Positions 8,367 to 17,843 of a stretch of 64,000 nucleotides of DNA are shown here, piece by piece. Position numbers and translations under genes: made by a program. Numbering within the stretch: the first letter of the stretch is position 1; every line of letters begins with the position of its first letter. The notes under the pieces were generated by a model. That model did not search any database. It saw only the letters and a list, made by a program, of their open reading frames with translations, and was not told where the DNA came from. This stretch comes from Paraburkholderia kirstenboschensis (GTDB lineage Bacteria; Pseudomonadota; Gammaproteobacteria; Burkholderiales; Burkholderiaceae), in the NCBI RefSeq assembly GCF_904848585.1, contig NZ_CAJHCR010000018.1, positions 1-64,000 on the forward strand, written 5' to 3'.

Positions 8367-8657
8367 TTGCATCCGGCCCATCAGTTCGGGCTCGTGGAGC
8401 GTGATCTCGAAGAAGAACTTCAGACCGGTGATCGCCGCATTGAGCGACACCGGCGACGTGCCGTGATCGACCAGATGCAACTGGTAACGCCGCAGGTCCT
8501 CGACGGTGGCGGTGTCGGGCGGGCGCCCCAGAAACCGGGTGAACTCGCGCACAATGCGCAGATAGCTGGCCTGCGTCTTCGGCGCCAACTGGCGCATACG
8601 CATGTCCTCGAGCATGCGCTGGCGCAGCGGGCTGACAGTCTGGTGAGTTTGAGTCAT
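8367..8657 (-). pseudogene. IS91-associated tyrosine integrase, N-terminal fragment
   Basis: The reading frame from ATG 8657 gives the N-terminal SAM-like domain of the phage-type integrase that accompanies IS91-type elements (LAPKTQASYLRIVREFTRFL, TVEDLRRYQLHLVDHGTSP, LKFFFEITL). It ends where the IS6 repeat begins, before any catalytic residue. A second, more degraded copy lies inverted at 12212-12525, and the similarity extends upstream of the start codon to about 8745. Confidence 0.85.
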
Positions 8658-8745
8658 GACTCTGCCCCCGTTGAACCGCGAGGCGGATTGCTTCGCCCAT
8701 CAACATGAAAACAGAGTCGGTTTCCTCCCCATTGCCACTACCGCC
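8371..8745. repeat. Left arm of a 0.35-kb inverted repeat pair
   Basis: This stretch, covering the integrase N-terminus and about 85 bp of its leader (tgaaaacagagtcggtttcc), recurs in inverted orientation at about 12212-12525 with scattered changes and an internal deletion. The two copies bracket the NIPSNAP gene and the split lysR. They look like remains of two IS91-type elements lying head to head. Confidence 0.75.
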
Positions 8746-8991
8746 GGCCGCAGCCCCTTACCGCGCGAGCGGTTTAGTCCTATGACGCTTCATGGCCGGT
8801 TCGTGCCTGATGGCGATCCGCGGCACGCGACCCGAAGCGGTCGGTCGCCTTCCTCTGGAGCGGACATTTATGCCTCTCTTATACGGCCGAGACATGCCGT
8901 GTGGCTTTTACGCCAAGCCGAAGGCATGAGAATACGTTTTGGTGCGTCAGGAAACTGTTCATCCGCTCGGGAGCGCTGCGCCAGCAAGCAT

Positions 8992-9609
8992 TCAACGCAG
9001 AGGCGACCACACCTCCGGCAGGCAAATCGCCGACGTTGCGTTTGTAATCTGTTCCGGACCGCCTTTGGGCGGCCAAAGGCCTTCAGCGTAATGCCGCCTT
9101 CGCAATGTCATACGCTCCTCAAGACTCGAGAATCCCCAGATATGCGTAATGCGCGGTGGTCCATCGAGTGCGTACATGTTGCCAATGAGATGCGATGTGT
9201 ACGCTTCGGCCGGACCCAGCGCGCGTTCCCAAGCGGTAATGGTTGGTGCAATCCCTCCGGCCTTCAGCCAATAACGGCGAATCTCGTAGAAGTTGCCAAA
9301 GGTCGCCGCCGGCTCGATATCCGGTAAGAAGGGAAAAAGAGCGTAGCTTTCCATGATGAATTGAACGCACGCGCTTTCAATTCCGAAGGGTTGTTCGGCG
9401 GTCAATGCGCGATTTCGATCATAGTGCAGCTCATCCATCGTCTCAAAGCTGCGCATCACGACAATGCGCGACAGTTCGCCGATTTCCGTGCGCCATGCTC
9501 CGAGCAGCCTGCCTGCCGCGTCGGCATCTGATACCCAGCGATGGGCGCAATCGGACACCGCGTCCTGTTCCACAAGCGGACACGACAACGTCGCCAGTTC
9601 ATACAGCAT
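8992..9609 (-). CDS. NIPSNAP-family protein
   Basis: This protein of about 205 residues has two NIPSNAP-like ferredoxin-fold halves. MLYELATLSCPL opens the first strand, ELSRIVVMRSFETMDELHYD follows, and the second half carries NFYEIRRYWLKAGGI and ALDGPPRITHIWGFSSLEER. NIPSNAP proteins are small dimeric alpha/beta-barrel proteins of poorly defined role in bacteria, often near catabolic genes. The ATG at 9609 was chosen because homology begins there. It is divergent from lysR with a gap of about 97 nt, so the LysR protein was probably its regulator before the IS4 insertion. Confidence 0.8.
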   Translation of the reverse strand: MLYELATLSCPLVEQDAVSDCAHRWVSDADAAGRLLGAWRTEIGELSRIVVMRSFETMDELHYDRNRALTAEQPFGIESACVQFIMESYALFPFLPDIEPAATFGNFYEIRRYWLKAGGIAPTITAWERALGPAEAYTSHLIGNMYALDGPPRITHIWGFSSLEERMTLRRRHYAEGLWPPKGGPEQITNATSAICLPEVWSPLR

Positions 9610-9706
9610 TTCGCCTCTCCTTTCGCTCACGTAACAGCAATGTATTCCTCGATCGCAGATCGATAAACGCACCACGTCTTGAAGCAGAATCCACTAACAT
9701 TGAGCA

Positions 9707-9981
9707 ATGGACCTTCTCAAGGCGATGACCGTCTTCGCACGTGTAGTGGAAACTGGCAGCCTGACGGCCGCGGCGGAGACATGCGACCTGTCGCCAACCA
9801 TGGTCGGCAACTATCTTCAGGCGTTGGAAAATCGGTTTGGCACGCAGCTCATTCACCGCACGACCCGCCGACAGAAAATCAGCGCGTTCGGACAGGCTTA
9901 TTACGAACGATGCGTTGAGATACTCGACCTAATCGACGACACAGAGCGGCTGGCGCTCGACCACCTCGCGAAGCCACGAGG
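9707..9981 (+). pseudogene. lysR regulator, N-terminal part, split by IS4 element
   Basis: This segment encodes the winged helix-turn-helix of a LysR-type regulator (MDLLKAMTVFARVVETGSLT, then LSPTMVGNYLQALENRFGTQ and LIHRTTRR). The frame is broken at 9981 by the IS element and continues for 14 foreign residues. Removing 9982-11496 (element plus one target copy) joins this part in frame to 11497, giving a complete 306-residue protein (AKPRG joined to RLRVTAP). As it stands only the DNA-binding domain could be made. Confidence 0.9.
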
Positions 9982-11496
9982 CTTGCAATTACCCACTTCG
10001 ATTCAGGGCGAGTTCATAACCTAGTTGAATATCGGTGAGGCGCCGCATGCCACGCCACACGACGGTATTACCTGGTGGCGCATCACTGGCTCGGCCCAGA
10101 TAGCCTCCAAGCCGGGCGACCTTGATAAGGTTTCGCAGGAGCGGTGGTGCCTGCGCGGTAAGCGGCAAGTCAGGGACTATGCACTCGAGCAATTCTATTT
10201 CCGTTGAGGTGAAGGCTGCCTCAGCTGGAGCTTGCGGCGCACATCGGCTGATCATTGTCAGCCAGAATATGCGCCAGCTCAGGATGCAGAATACGGAGAT
10301 AAGGTTCGCAAGTCGATCGGCGGTGCGTAGCTTCGAGTCCTCGGCCTTGCATCCGGATTTGAGAATCTTGTGGAACGTTTCGATCTTCCAGCGCATGGCG
10401 TACCAGTCGAGCTTCTCGATTGCTTCTGCACGCGATTGGACCGGGAGATTGGTCAGCAGCTTCCACTCGATGCCAGGACGCCCGGGCGGCACATCGCGCT
10501 CTTTCGCGTGGATCACCGTGAGTTGCAGCGCCGGGTAGCGGCCTTGCTTGCCGATGGGCGGCAGCACCGTCGTGCGTTGGTATCGAAGCTCAAGGGTTAC
10601 GGTCATCGGATGCCCCTTCGCATCACGAATCTCGACACGATGCAGTCCTTTGACCTTGACCTGCTCCATCTTGTCTGCGATGGTGTGATTTCCATCGCCG
10701 GCGAGTCGGTCAACGCAGGTCCGCACGAGAAAGTAAGTGCTCAGATCGTACGCTGTACAAAACAGTTCGTAGATGTCACTTTCCCGATCGCCGACGTGAA
10801 TGCAACGCACCGGGTCGCCGAGCAGCGCCGTTGACTGGCGCATGTTCTCCAGCCAGCGGTAACTCTCCTTCTCTTCGATTGGTACGCGTGTAGGATTGAC
10901 GTGCCGCTTCAGCGCGGTAGTACCCTTGAACCTGCTTCGGGTCCAGAATTTTACGGCGGCCAGACCCAGCGGCAATCCCTCGGCAGTAACAACCAGACTC
11001 GAATGCATCAGGATGCCGCATTGTGTCAGCGGCCTTAGAGAGCCATTTTTTCCACGCTTGATGGCCATCTTGCCTGTATAGCCGATCAGCTCCGGGCGCT
11101 CCCGCTGATACGAGAATGTCGTCGTATCCTGAAGGATAAGAATGGGGCCCTGCGTCGACTTGAAGCGCTCTGCACTCGCATGGAAGTGACCGCTCAAGAT
11201 CTCCTGCTCGCTGACCCGCTGATTAGACAGGAATCGGTAAGCGGCCTTCGTTGAAGACCAATCCTGACATGCAAAAGGGATCGTTTGGCCTATGCCGGAC
11301 CACAACCGTTCCAGCACCATGCCAAAGCGTTTGCGCAATCTGGCATCCTGAAACCTGCTCGCCTCGATCTCCTTCTCGAACCAGGCTCGCTCGTCTGCCC
11401 GCTCTTCTTTAGCCATCTCGCTCGCGCAATGACTATAACGCGTGCCAGGTTACCAGGTTTCGTGGCTGAAATGTGGGTAATCACAAGGCCACGAGG
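9973..11496. mobile_element. Complete IS4-family element with 9-bp target duplication
   Basis: The element occupies 9982-11487 (1506 bp). Its ends are inverted repeats, cttgcaattacccac on the left and cttgtgattacccac read inward from the right. The 9-bp direct repeat gccacgagg flanks it at 9973-9981 and 11488-11496, so this is a simple and fairly recent transposition into lysR. It holds one intact transposase gene. Confidence 0.93.
9989..11416 (-). CDS. IS4-family transposase
   Basis: This 475-residue transposase resembles the Tn5/IS50-like branch of IS4 transposases. Visible parts are an N-terminal DNA-binding domain (CQDWSSTKAAYRFLSNQRV), the first catalytic Asp in LILQDTTTF, the second in VGDRESDIYELF, and the Y-(2)-R-(3)-E-(6)-K signature in YAMRWKIETFHKILKSG. 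It fills the element nearly end to end and shows no frameshift or internal stop, so the element may still be active. Confidence 0.93.
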   Translation of the reverse strand: MAKEERADERAWFEKEIEASRFQDARLRKRFGMVLERLWSGIGQTIPFACQDWSSTKAAYRFLSNQRVSEQEILSGHFHASAERFKSTQGPILILQDTTTFSYQRERPELIGYTGKMAIKRGKNGSLRPLTQCGILMHSSLVVTAEGLPLGLAAVKFWTRSRFKGTTALKRHVNPTRVPIEEKESYRWLENMRQSTALLGDPVRCIHVGDRESDIYELFCTAYDLSTYFLVRTCVDRLAGDGNHTIADKMEQVKVKGLHRVEIRDAKGHPMTVTLELRYQRTTVLPPIGKQGRYPALQLTVIHAKERDVPPGRPGIEWKLLTNLPVQSRAEAIEKLDWYAMRWKIETFHKILKSGCKAEDSKLRTADRLANLISVFCILSWRIFWLTMISRCAPQAPAEAAFTSTEIELLECIVPDLPLTAQAPPLLRNLIKVARLGGYLGRASDAPPGNTVVWRGMRRLTDIQLGYELALNRSG

Positions 11497-12142
11497 ACGC
11501 TTACGCGTCACTGCGCCTGTGGTGTTCACAAACGAATGCCTGATTCCCGAGCTCGCGGACTATTACGAGCGCTACCCCGAGATCAAGCTGGATATCGTCG
11601 CCACCGACGCGCTCGTGGATCTGTTCGACGAGGGTTTCGAGGCTGCAATTCGCATCGGCGCTCTGGCAAACCCGGAAGCGGTGGCGCGTCCTCTTGCTCC
11701 GTATCGGCTTGTGCTATGCGCGTCGCCCGGCTATGTCGACGGAAACGGAGCGCCGACCACGCCGCAAGCGCTTGGCGACCATCAATGCCTTACCTATGCA
11801 TACCCGCCGCGATCGGAATGGCACGCGGCGCGCCCCGGATGGACGCTGCAGGGACCGGATGGGCCGGTCAGCGTCCCCGTGGATGGCAGATTGAAAATCG
11901 ACAATGCCGAAGCCTTGCGCCGGGCAGCACTGGGAGGACTAGGTATCGCGCTGCTCCCTTCCATGTTGATACCAGAGGACATTCGAGAGAAGCGTCTGAT
12001 CGAGATCTTGCCAGACTTTGCCGCGCCCGAACGGTCGATGAGTCTTCTCTATCTGCAAGAACGACGGAGATCGCCGAAGCTTCGTGGTTTTATTGAGTTT
12101 GTAGTTGAGCGGTTTGGTGCTGACACGGCGCGCCCGATGTAA
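11497..12142 (+). pseudogene. lysR regulator, C-terminal effector domain, split by IS4 element
   Basis: The segment encodes the LysR substrate-binding domain from RLRVTAPVVF to the stop. It includes the hinge strand LDIVATDALVDLFDEGFEAA, RIGALANPEAVARPLAPYR and GGLGIALLPSMLIPEDI. It has lost its DNA-binding part to the IS4-family insertion. A frame that starts inside the element at 11285 reaches this domain, but there is no sign that it is used. Sequence quality is otherwise that of an intact gene. Confidence 0.88.
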
Positions 12143-12211
12143 TTCCGGCGCCCGCGCATGAGGCGTCGTCAAATCGTCGAACAACTGGCATCTACGTCTC
12201 CGGCCAGCGTT

Positions 12212-12525
12212 AGCAGCAATGGAGAGGAAACCTACTCTGTTTTCATGTTGATGGCGAGGCAATCCGCCTCGTCGTTCAACGGGAGCAGAGTCACTGCGTC
12301 AGCGCAAGATCAACGGCATACGTATGCGTCAGCTGGCGCCGAAGACGCAGGCCATTATCTGCGCATCGTGCGCGAATTCACCCGGTTTCTGAGGCGCCCG
12401 CCCGACCCCGCCACCGTCGAAGACCTGTGGCGTTACCAACTGCATCTCGTCGACCACGGCACGTCGCCCGTGTCGCTCAATGCAGCGAGCACTGGCTTGA
12501 AGTTCTTCTTCGAGATAACGCTCCC
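12212..12525 (+). pseudogene. Degraded IS91-associated integrase fragment (right inverted copy)
   Basis: This copy is inverted relative to 8371-8745. It shares the leader (tctgttttcatgttgatgg) and the peptides YLRIVREFTRFLRRPPDPAT, LWRYQLHLVDHGTSP and LKFFFEITL. The original start region is rearranged and bases are missing before YLRIV, so the frame is open only by chance. It ends next to the C-terminus of the histidine kinase gene. Confidence 0.82.
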
Positions 12526-12539
12526 CTCCCGGCGATCGG

Positions 12540-14396
12540 TCACGGCTGCGGTTGCGGAGGGACTCGCCGAGCTGGCTCCGCCGCGGGCAAGGTGAAATAA
12601 AACGTCGCGCCTTGCTCCGGGTTGTTTTCGGCCCATAGCCGCCCGCCGTGTACCTCGATAATCGAACGGCTGATGGACAATCCGAGGCCAAGACCATCGG
12701 GCTTGGAGCTAAAAAATGGTTTGAAAATCATATTAAGCCGGTCGCCGCTCGGCAGGCCGCGCCCGCAATCGCGCACCGCGACACGAACTACCAGAGAGCT
12801 TTCGAGCGTTACGGACACGGCCACCATGCGATTGGTAACCGGAAGATCGCTCATGGCGTCGAATGCGTTGAGCAGGAGATTGAGCATGACCTGCTGCAGC
12901 TGCACCCTGTCGCCACGCACCTCGGGCAGGTTTGCATCGACGTCGAGTGACATGCGTACGCCGCGCGCAATCGCGTCGCTGCGCAGCAGCACCAAGACGT
13001 CGCGAATGACAGCGGCGGGCTCCAGAGACCCAATTTCCCGCTCGCCTTTCTTGACGAGCGCGCGAATCCGCCGGATCACTTCGCTCGCGCGTTCGCCCGC
13101 CTCAATAATGTCTCTCAATGCTTCGCGCATCTCGTCCAGATCAACTGGATCGATTGCCATGAACCGCTGCGCTGCTTCCGCGTTGCTCCGGATCGCGGTA
13201 AGCGGCTGGTTCAGTTCATGTGCAAGCGACGGTGCGAGTTCGCCCATCGTCGAAACGCGTGTCAGGTGGGCCAGTTCCCGCTGATTACGGTAAAGTTCAA
13301 GCCGCTCGGTTCTGTCGACGATGACCGCGAGAATGGCCGCCTCATCTTCAAACCGGAGTGTACTGAGTCCGGCTTCTATCAGGAGCTCGGTTCCGTCCTT
13401 GCGGCGCGCGGACAGATCCCGGGGTGCTTCCATTGCCCCAGACTGCTCCATGCGGGAAAGCTGGACTTGCAACGCAGAGTTGCTGCTGCCCAACAGTTGT
13501 GGAACGAGCATCGTGGCGGGTTTTCCGCTCAGCTCGTCGAGTCGATACCCAAAGAGCTTTTCGGTTTGCTGGTTGGCCAGCGCGATGCGGCCTCGTTGAT
13601 CTACCATTAGGACTGCGACCGGCAGGAATTCCAGGGCGCTCCGGAATTTTTCTTCCACCTGTCTGCGATCGGTGATGTCGATGCAAGAACCGATATAGCC
13701 CAGAAACCCACCGTCGGCGCCAACCCGTGGCATCCCCGTATCGACGATCCAGCGATACCCACCATCCCGCCTTCGTAGACGATATTCCATCCTGAAATCG
13801 TGCCGGGCTTCAAATGATGTCACGTAAATCTCCAGGCACCGGTCGAAATCGTCGGGGTGCACGCCTTCTGACCAGCCGTTACCGATTTCCTCCTCAAGCG
13901 TGCGGCCCGTAAAATCCAGCCATGGCTTGTTGAAAAACGTACATAGCCCTGCCGGATCCGACATCCAGATCATTACCGGGGCCGAATCCGCCATCGCGTT
14001 GAAGCGCGCTTCGCTTTCCCGCTGTGATTGATCATGTAGCTTTCGCTCGATGACGTCGATTGACCCGCCCGGCTCACCAGCTTCCCGCTCGCGGCCGTAA
14101 CGTCGGGACTCACGCGTTGAAACCACACGCATGCTGCCATCGGCACGAGCCGCGAGGTAACCGCTGAGGAACTTGAGTCTCCCGACAGTTGGGCGCCGCC
14201 CGGTCTCGCGCACCTTGCCTCGCTTGAGGTACCAACTCGACGTTGCGGCGTTTGCTGACTCAGTAGCGGGGCTCATGCATTGCTCGCTCATCACCGACTG
14301 TTGCTCGGCGCGCTGGCGCCTCGCCTGGCGTGCAAGAAGCAGCACTATGAGCACGGCTTCGAGCACAATCGCAGCGGCGGAGAACACCATGACCAT
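12540..14396 (-). CDS. PAS-domain sensor histidine kinase
   Basis: From ATG 14396 the product is about 618 residues. It has one membrane segment at about 5-22, an unassigned linker, a PAS/PAC pair at about 132-244 (RRDGGYRWIVDTGMP), and a second PAS at about 250-368 (ALANQQTEKLFGYRLDELSG). The HisKA domain carries the phospho-accepting His393 in LAPSLAHELNQPLTAIRSNA. The HATPase_c domain shows the N box (LNLLLNAFDAM), DCGRGLP and GLGLGLSISRSI. The layout is FixL-like without visible heme evidence. The frame is open further upstream but with unconvincing protein, so the original N-terminal sensor may have been lost. No response regulator is adjacent. Confidence 0.8.
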   Translation of the reverse strand: MVMVFSAAAIVLEAVLIVLLLARQARRQRAEQQSVMSEQCMSPATESANAATSSWYLKRGKVRETGRRPTVGRLKFLSGYLAARADGSMRVVSTRESRRYGREREAGEPGGSIDVIERKLHDQSQRESEARFNAMADSAPVMIWMSDPAGLCTFFNKPWLDFTGRTLEEEIGNGWSEGVHPDDFDRCLEIYVTSFEARHDFRMEYRLRRRDGGYRWIVDTGMPRVGADGGFLGYIGSCIDITDRRQVEEKFRSALEFLPVAVLMVDQRGRIALANQQTEKLFGYRLDELSGKPATMLVPQLLGSSNSALQVQLSRMEQSGAMEAPRDLSARRKDGTELLIEAGLSTLRFEDEAAILAVIVDRTERLELYRNQRELAHLTRVSTMGELAPSLAHELNQPLTAIRSNAEAAQRFMAIDPVDLDEMREALRDIIEAGERASEVIRRIRALVKKGEREIGSLEPAAVIRDVLVLLRSDAIARGVRMSLDVDANLPEVRGDRVQLQQVMLNLLLNAFDAMSDLPVTNRMVAVSVTLESSLVVRVAVRDCGRGLPSGDRLNMIFKPFFSSKPDGLGLGLSISRSIIEVHGGRLWAENNPEQGATFYFTLPAAEPARRVPPQPQP

Positions 14397-15237
14397 GGCG
14401 GATAACTCCTCGATAGTTCGCGGAGAATCGCTCCAGCCGGGTGACGAGCACTCCGCGATGCTGACGTATGACCCCGCGGTCCAGATCGCTATACATCGGC
14501 AAAGTGATGACCGGATGTCGCGATCCGAAAATTTAGCAGGCAACCCAACGGGGTCAAAAGTCGCTCGATCGTATCGTTGTCGTTCCCCCACACTGGGATC
14601 ATGTCGCGACGAGCGTGGCGGGAATTCGGCGTGACGAGAAGCTTTGCGTAAGGCCGGAAAGCGGTCCTCCAAGTAAGCATGGTTACAGCGCCTCCATGGT
14701 CGACTGAAGCCGAATTCGAACGCCGCTCGTCTGTCGCGACCTTCTTGCATGGCAGGCTGCCGTTGCGCGCACATGCGGTTAGAAAGCCAAAGTGGGTCGG
14801 CGAGGGACGAGGAAGACGTTCACAACCAGTGCGACGGCAACCACGTTCGTAGGCCGACGCAGAGACAATTGCTCGCACCATGCTCCATCGCCTTGTAATT
14901 ACATACCTCACCTCCGCCGCTAGCAGGAGGCGGATTATGCACAAACGGTCCGTTGTAGCCAATTGGCTTCAGAAGCCGGCCAACCTAGTAGGACCAACAG
15001 GCGCGAATCTCATCGTGGCGCAAGGAGTGATCCTGACAACGACGCCGAATAGATCTACGGAAGCCAACAACGACATCGAAAATCCGGTTGCAAAAATTGG
15101 AGGCACCGTAGATTAATTATGCCGATTATCTAAAATCTGCTTGGAACGTCCCTACCTGTCCGCGCGGCTCCGCAGCACCGACTTGATCATGCGTTGGGAT
15201 ATGATGGCATCACCAAATTTACGAGCGGGGTGTCACC
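14397..15237. other. Region without a recognisable gene
   Basis: These 840 bases lie between the kinase start and the lipoprotein gene. Short open frames exist on both strands, but none resembles a known protein or has a convincing ribosome site. The part next to the kinase may hold decayed sequence of its lost N-terminal domain. No hairpin terminator or IS end was seen. Confidence 0.4.
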
Positions 15238-15570
15238 GTGAAGCGACTCGCCATTGCCTTCGCCGCCCTACTGCCTCTCACAGGTTGTCCATACTATGTC
15301 CCAGCCGGAAACGTCGTTATGACGCCGGCCAGCTTCGACCGGTCCTTCAACGCCGCGGTGGGAGCGATGAATGACGAAGGTCTCGCGATCACCGTCCAGG
15401 ATCCGGGAAGTGGCACCGTCGTCGGCTATCTCAATGGCATGACCGTGACCGCTGGTGTCCGTCAGCAGCCGGACGGTAGCGTTGTCGTGCAGTTCAACTC
15501 GCCTGAGGCACGCGACCCCACACTGCTTAGTCGTATTTCGCGAAGCTACGACCGGCGTATGGGAAGGTAG
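15238..15570 (+). CDS. Small predicted lipoprotein of unknown function
   Basis: This 110-residue protein starts with GTG. It has a basic start (MKRLA), a hydrophobic stretch and a lipobox LTGC, with Cys17 as the expected lipidated residue. It should therefore sit on the periplasmic face of a membrane. The mature part (FNAAVGAMNDEGLAITVQD, GYLNGMTVTAGVRQQPDGSV) looks like a small alpha/beta domain. A gcggggtg sequence precedes the GTG. It stands alone, and no function is proposed. Confidence 0.7.
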   Translation: MKRLAIAFAALLPLTGCPYYVPAGNVVMTPASFDRSFNAAVGAMNDEGLAITVQDPGSGTVVGYLNGMTVTAGVRQQPDGSVVVQFNSPEARDPTLLSRISRSYDRRMGR

Positions 15571-15859
15571 GCGGCTTTCAGCCTTTTCCCGCCCGCGCGG
15601 CTTCGTCCAGCCTGCTTCACAAGTGAGATACCGCGGCGCGGAGGCGCGGGCGAGTTGCGCTTGACACCGCGAATGCCAGCACGAGATGAGGTAATCGAGC
15701 GTGGCGAGTACAGCGGCGATAACAAATGACAGCAAGCTGCGATCTCGCATAGGCGAGCGCCGCCGGTACCAGGGCCTCCGTGAGATGGACATGCGGGTTC
15801 TCTTTGCCTGATCGGCGTTAAGAATCGGCGCGGGCACGACGGCTGGAGATGAACGTTGT

Positions 15860-17287
15860 TCAGCTAGATATATGGCCCCTACCGCTCGTCGCCTCTTCTT
15901 GCTGTCCGCAATCTTCCAGCGCTTGGAGAAACGTCGAACTCCACCAGTGCACATCGAACTTGCGAATTCGCTGAAGAAGAGCCTCATGCCGGTTGATCCG
16001 CTCATCGAGCGACATCGTTAGCGCCCGCTGGATGGCCTGCGCCGTGCCTTGCGTGTCGTAGGGATTGACCAGCAGCGCTTCCTTCAATTGCTCAGCGGCT
16101 CCGGCAAAGCGCGAGAGCACGAGCATGCCCGGATCGGCAGAGTCCTGTGCGGCGATGAATTCTTTCGCGACCAGATTCATGCCGTCCCGCAACGGCGTAA
16201 CGAGCGCAACTCGACTCGCGCGATAGAGACCCGGCAGACGCTTTCGGGCCACGTTGCGATGAATGTAGCGCACCGGCATCCAGTCCAGTTCACCGAAGTC
16301 GCCATTGATTGCGCCGCACAAGCTATCCATCTGACGCCGTAGATCGTCGTAGGCGTCGACGTCCTCGCGGCTAGGGGAGGCGATCTGGATCAGCGTCGCA
16401 CTATCACGGTTTTCCGGGTAGAAGGTCAGCAGTTCGCGGAAAGCATGGACGCGTTGCGGTAATCCCTTCGAGTAGTCCAACCGGTCGACGCCCACCAGCA
16501 AACGCCGCCGCGAATACTCCTCGCGCATCCGGACGAACATGTCGCGCCCTTCCTTCGAGTCCGCAAGACGAATGAAGTCGTCGACGTCGATACCGATGGG
16601 GTACGCGCCGACGCGCAGCGTTCGATTGAATGCCCGAAGACGATCCGGGCTCAACTGTTGTGCCTGCGCTTCCGATTCGACGTAGTGAGTGAAATGCGTC
16701 AGGTCGGCTTTGCTTTGGAAGCCCACCAGATCGTACGCAAAGAGCGAGCGCATCAGCCATTCGTGTTCCGGAATCGCAGCCATGATTAGCGGCGGCGGCA
16801 TCGGAATATGCAGGAAGAAGCCGATGCGGTTGTTACATCCCATGGCTCGCAACTCGGCCGCGAGCGGGATCAGTTGATAGTCATGAACCCAGATCAGATC
16901 GTCAGGCTTCAACAACGACAGCAACTTGTACGCGAATAACTGGTTGACCCTCCGGTAGCCTGCAGCGAATCGTGTGTCGAAATTGGCCAGGTCCAGCCGG
17001 TAGTGGAATACCGGCCACAAGACATTGTTGGCGTAACCCAGGTAATACGTGTCGTGATCTTCCCGGCTCAGATCAAGTGTCGCGAGCGTAACGTTGCCAG
17101 CCGTTTGAACATGAACTTCGCCCCGGCCGACTGTTGCACCATCCGCCGCTTCGTGGATCTTGCCGCTCCAGCCAAACCAGAGCCCACCGGTCTGTTGCAG
17201 GCTGTCCTTTACCGCTACGGCGAGTCCGCCGGCTGCAGGCTTGCGAGGATCGGCCGTGCGATTTGAAACGACGACTAGACGACTCAT
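15860..17287 (-). CDS. otsA: Trehalose-6-phosphate synthase
   Basis: The 475-residue GT20 glycosyltransferase joins UDP-glucose and glucose-6-phosphate, the first step of trehalose synthesis for osmotic and stress protection. Hallmarks are the N-terminal loop SRLVVVSNRTADP, GGLWFGWSGKI, VHDYQLIPLA, LVGVDRLDYSKGLPQRVHAF and LRDGMNLVAKEF. Its length equals that of E. coli OtsA. ATG 17287 has an aagga site six bases upstream; a GTG 21 bases further up is possible. No otsB phosphatase lies next to it, so that step must be encoded elsewhere or done by another enzyme. A remnant of glgX, another sugar-metabolism gene, is nearby at 19.6 kb. Confidence 0.93.
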   Translation of the reverse strand: MSRLVVVSNRTADPRKPAAGGLAVAVKDSLQQTGGLWFGWSGKIHEAADGATVGRGEVHVQTAGNVTLATLDLSREDHDTYYLGYANNVLWPVFHYRLDLANFDTRFAAGYRRVNQLFAYKLLSLLKPDDLIWVHDYQLIPLAAELRAMGCNNRIGFFLHIPMPPPLIMAAIPEHEWLMRSLFAYDLVGFQSKADLTHFTHYVESEAQAQQLSPDRLRAFNRTLRVGAYPIGIDVDDFIRLADSKEGRDMFVRMREEYSRRRLLVGVDRLDYSKGLPQRVHAFRELLTFYPENRDSATLIQIASPSREDVDAYDDLRRQMDSLCGAINGDFGELDWMPVRYIHRNVARKRLPGLYRASRVALVTPLRDGMNLVAKEFIAAQDSADPGMLVLSRFAGAAEQLKEALLVNPYDTQGTAQAIQRALTMSLDERINRHEALLQRIRKFDVHWWSSTFLQALEDCGQQEEATSGRGHISS

Positions 17288-17843
17288 GAGGTCCTTGTGC
17301 GGTTGCACTTAAGTGACATCCACCGTCCGGACGCCGAGGTAAGCGCCCACGGTTAATCACCCGTTCCGTGGAACAATTGACGCGAAGTAATATCCCAGTT
17401 CTTTTTTCGCCTCGGCGATAAATGGCACTGGGACGGATTGACACGTCTAGCTTCCGAACTCCGGGCAAAGCGCATGGGCACTTTCGTGTTCGGCGAGATG
17501 TTCCGTGTGCTCGAACAAATGGCCCAACTTCTCGCAACGATATTGGTACCTTTGCATTTGCACTGCACGTACAAGATTCCGTTTGGCAGGCCCGATACGG
17601 CTCACCTGCACTACCCGGTACTGTGACACATCCATTCTAGTGCACCAATGCGCACGCATAGGTCTCAGGTTCGTACTAGGATTGACTATGGCCAAGGCGC
17701 TCGTCGCCGGCGAAACGGGATGAACGAACACCTGCCTGGTGGCGAAAACTGCCGCTCCCCGCTGTTCCTTGGGGCGCAGAGCGTGATTCGCTACGCAACT
17801 GCCCACGGCAACTGGCTGCCGACCGAACCCACGGGAAGTGAAC
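17288..17843. other. Divergent intergenic region between otsA and DUF3300 gene
   Basis: The 556 bases separate two divergent genes and must hold both promoters. No open frame here has recognisable content, and no clear operator palindrome or IS end was seen. Confidence 0.4.

Noticed and set aside
14880..15116. A 78-codon open frame on the plus strand upstream of the lipoprotein gene
   Set aside because: No ribosome site, no recognisable family and no protein-like pattern; it looks like chance in a decayed region.
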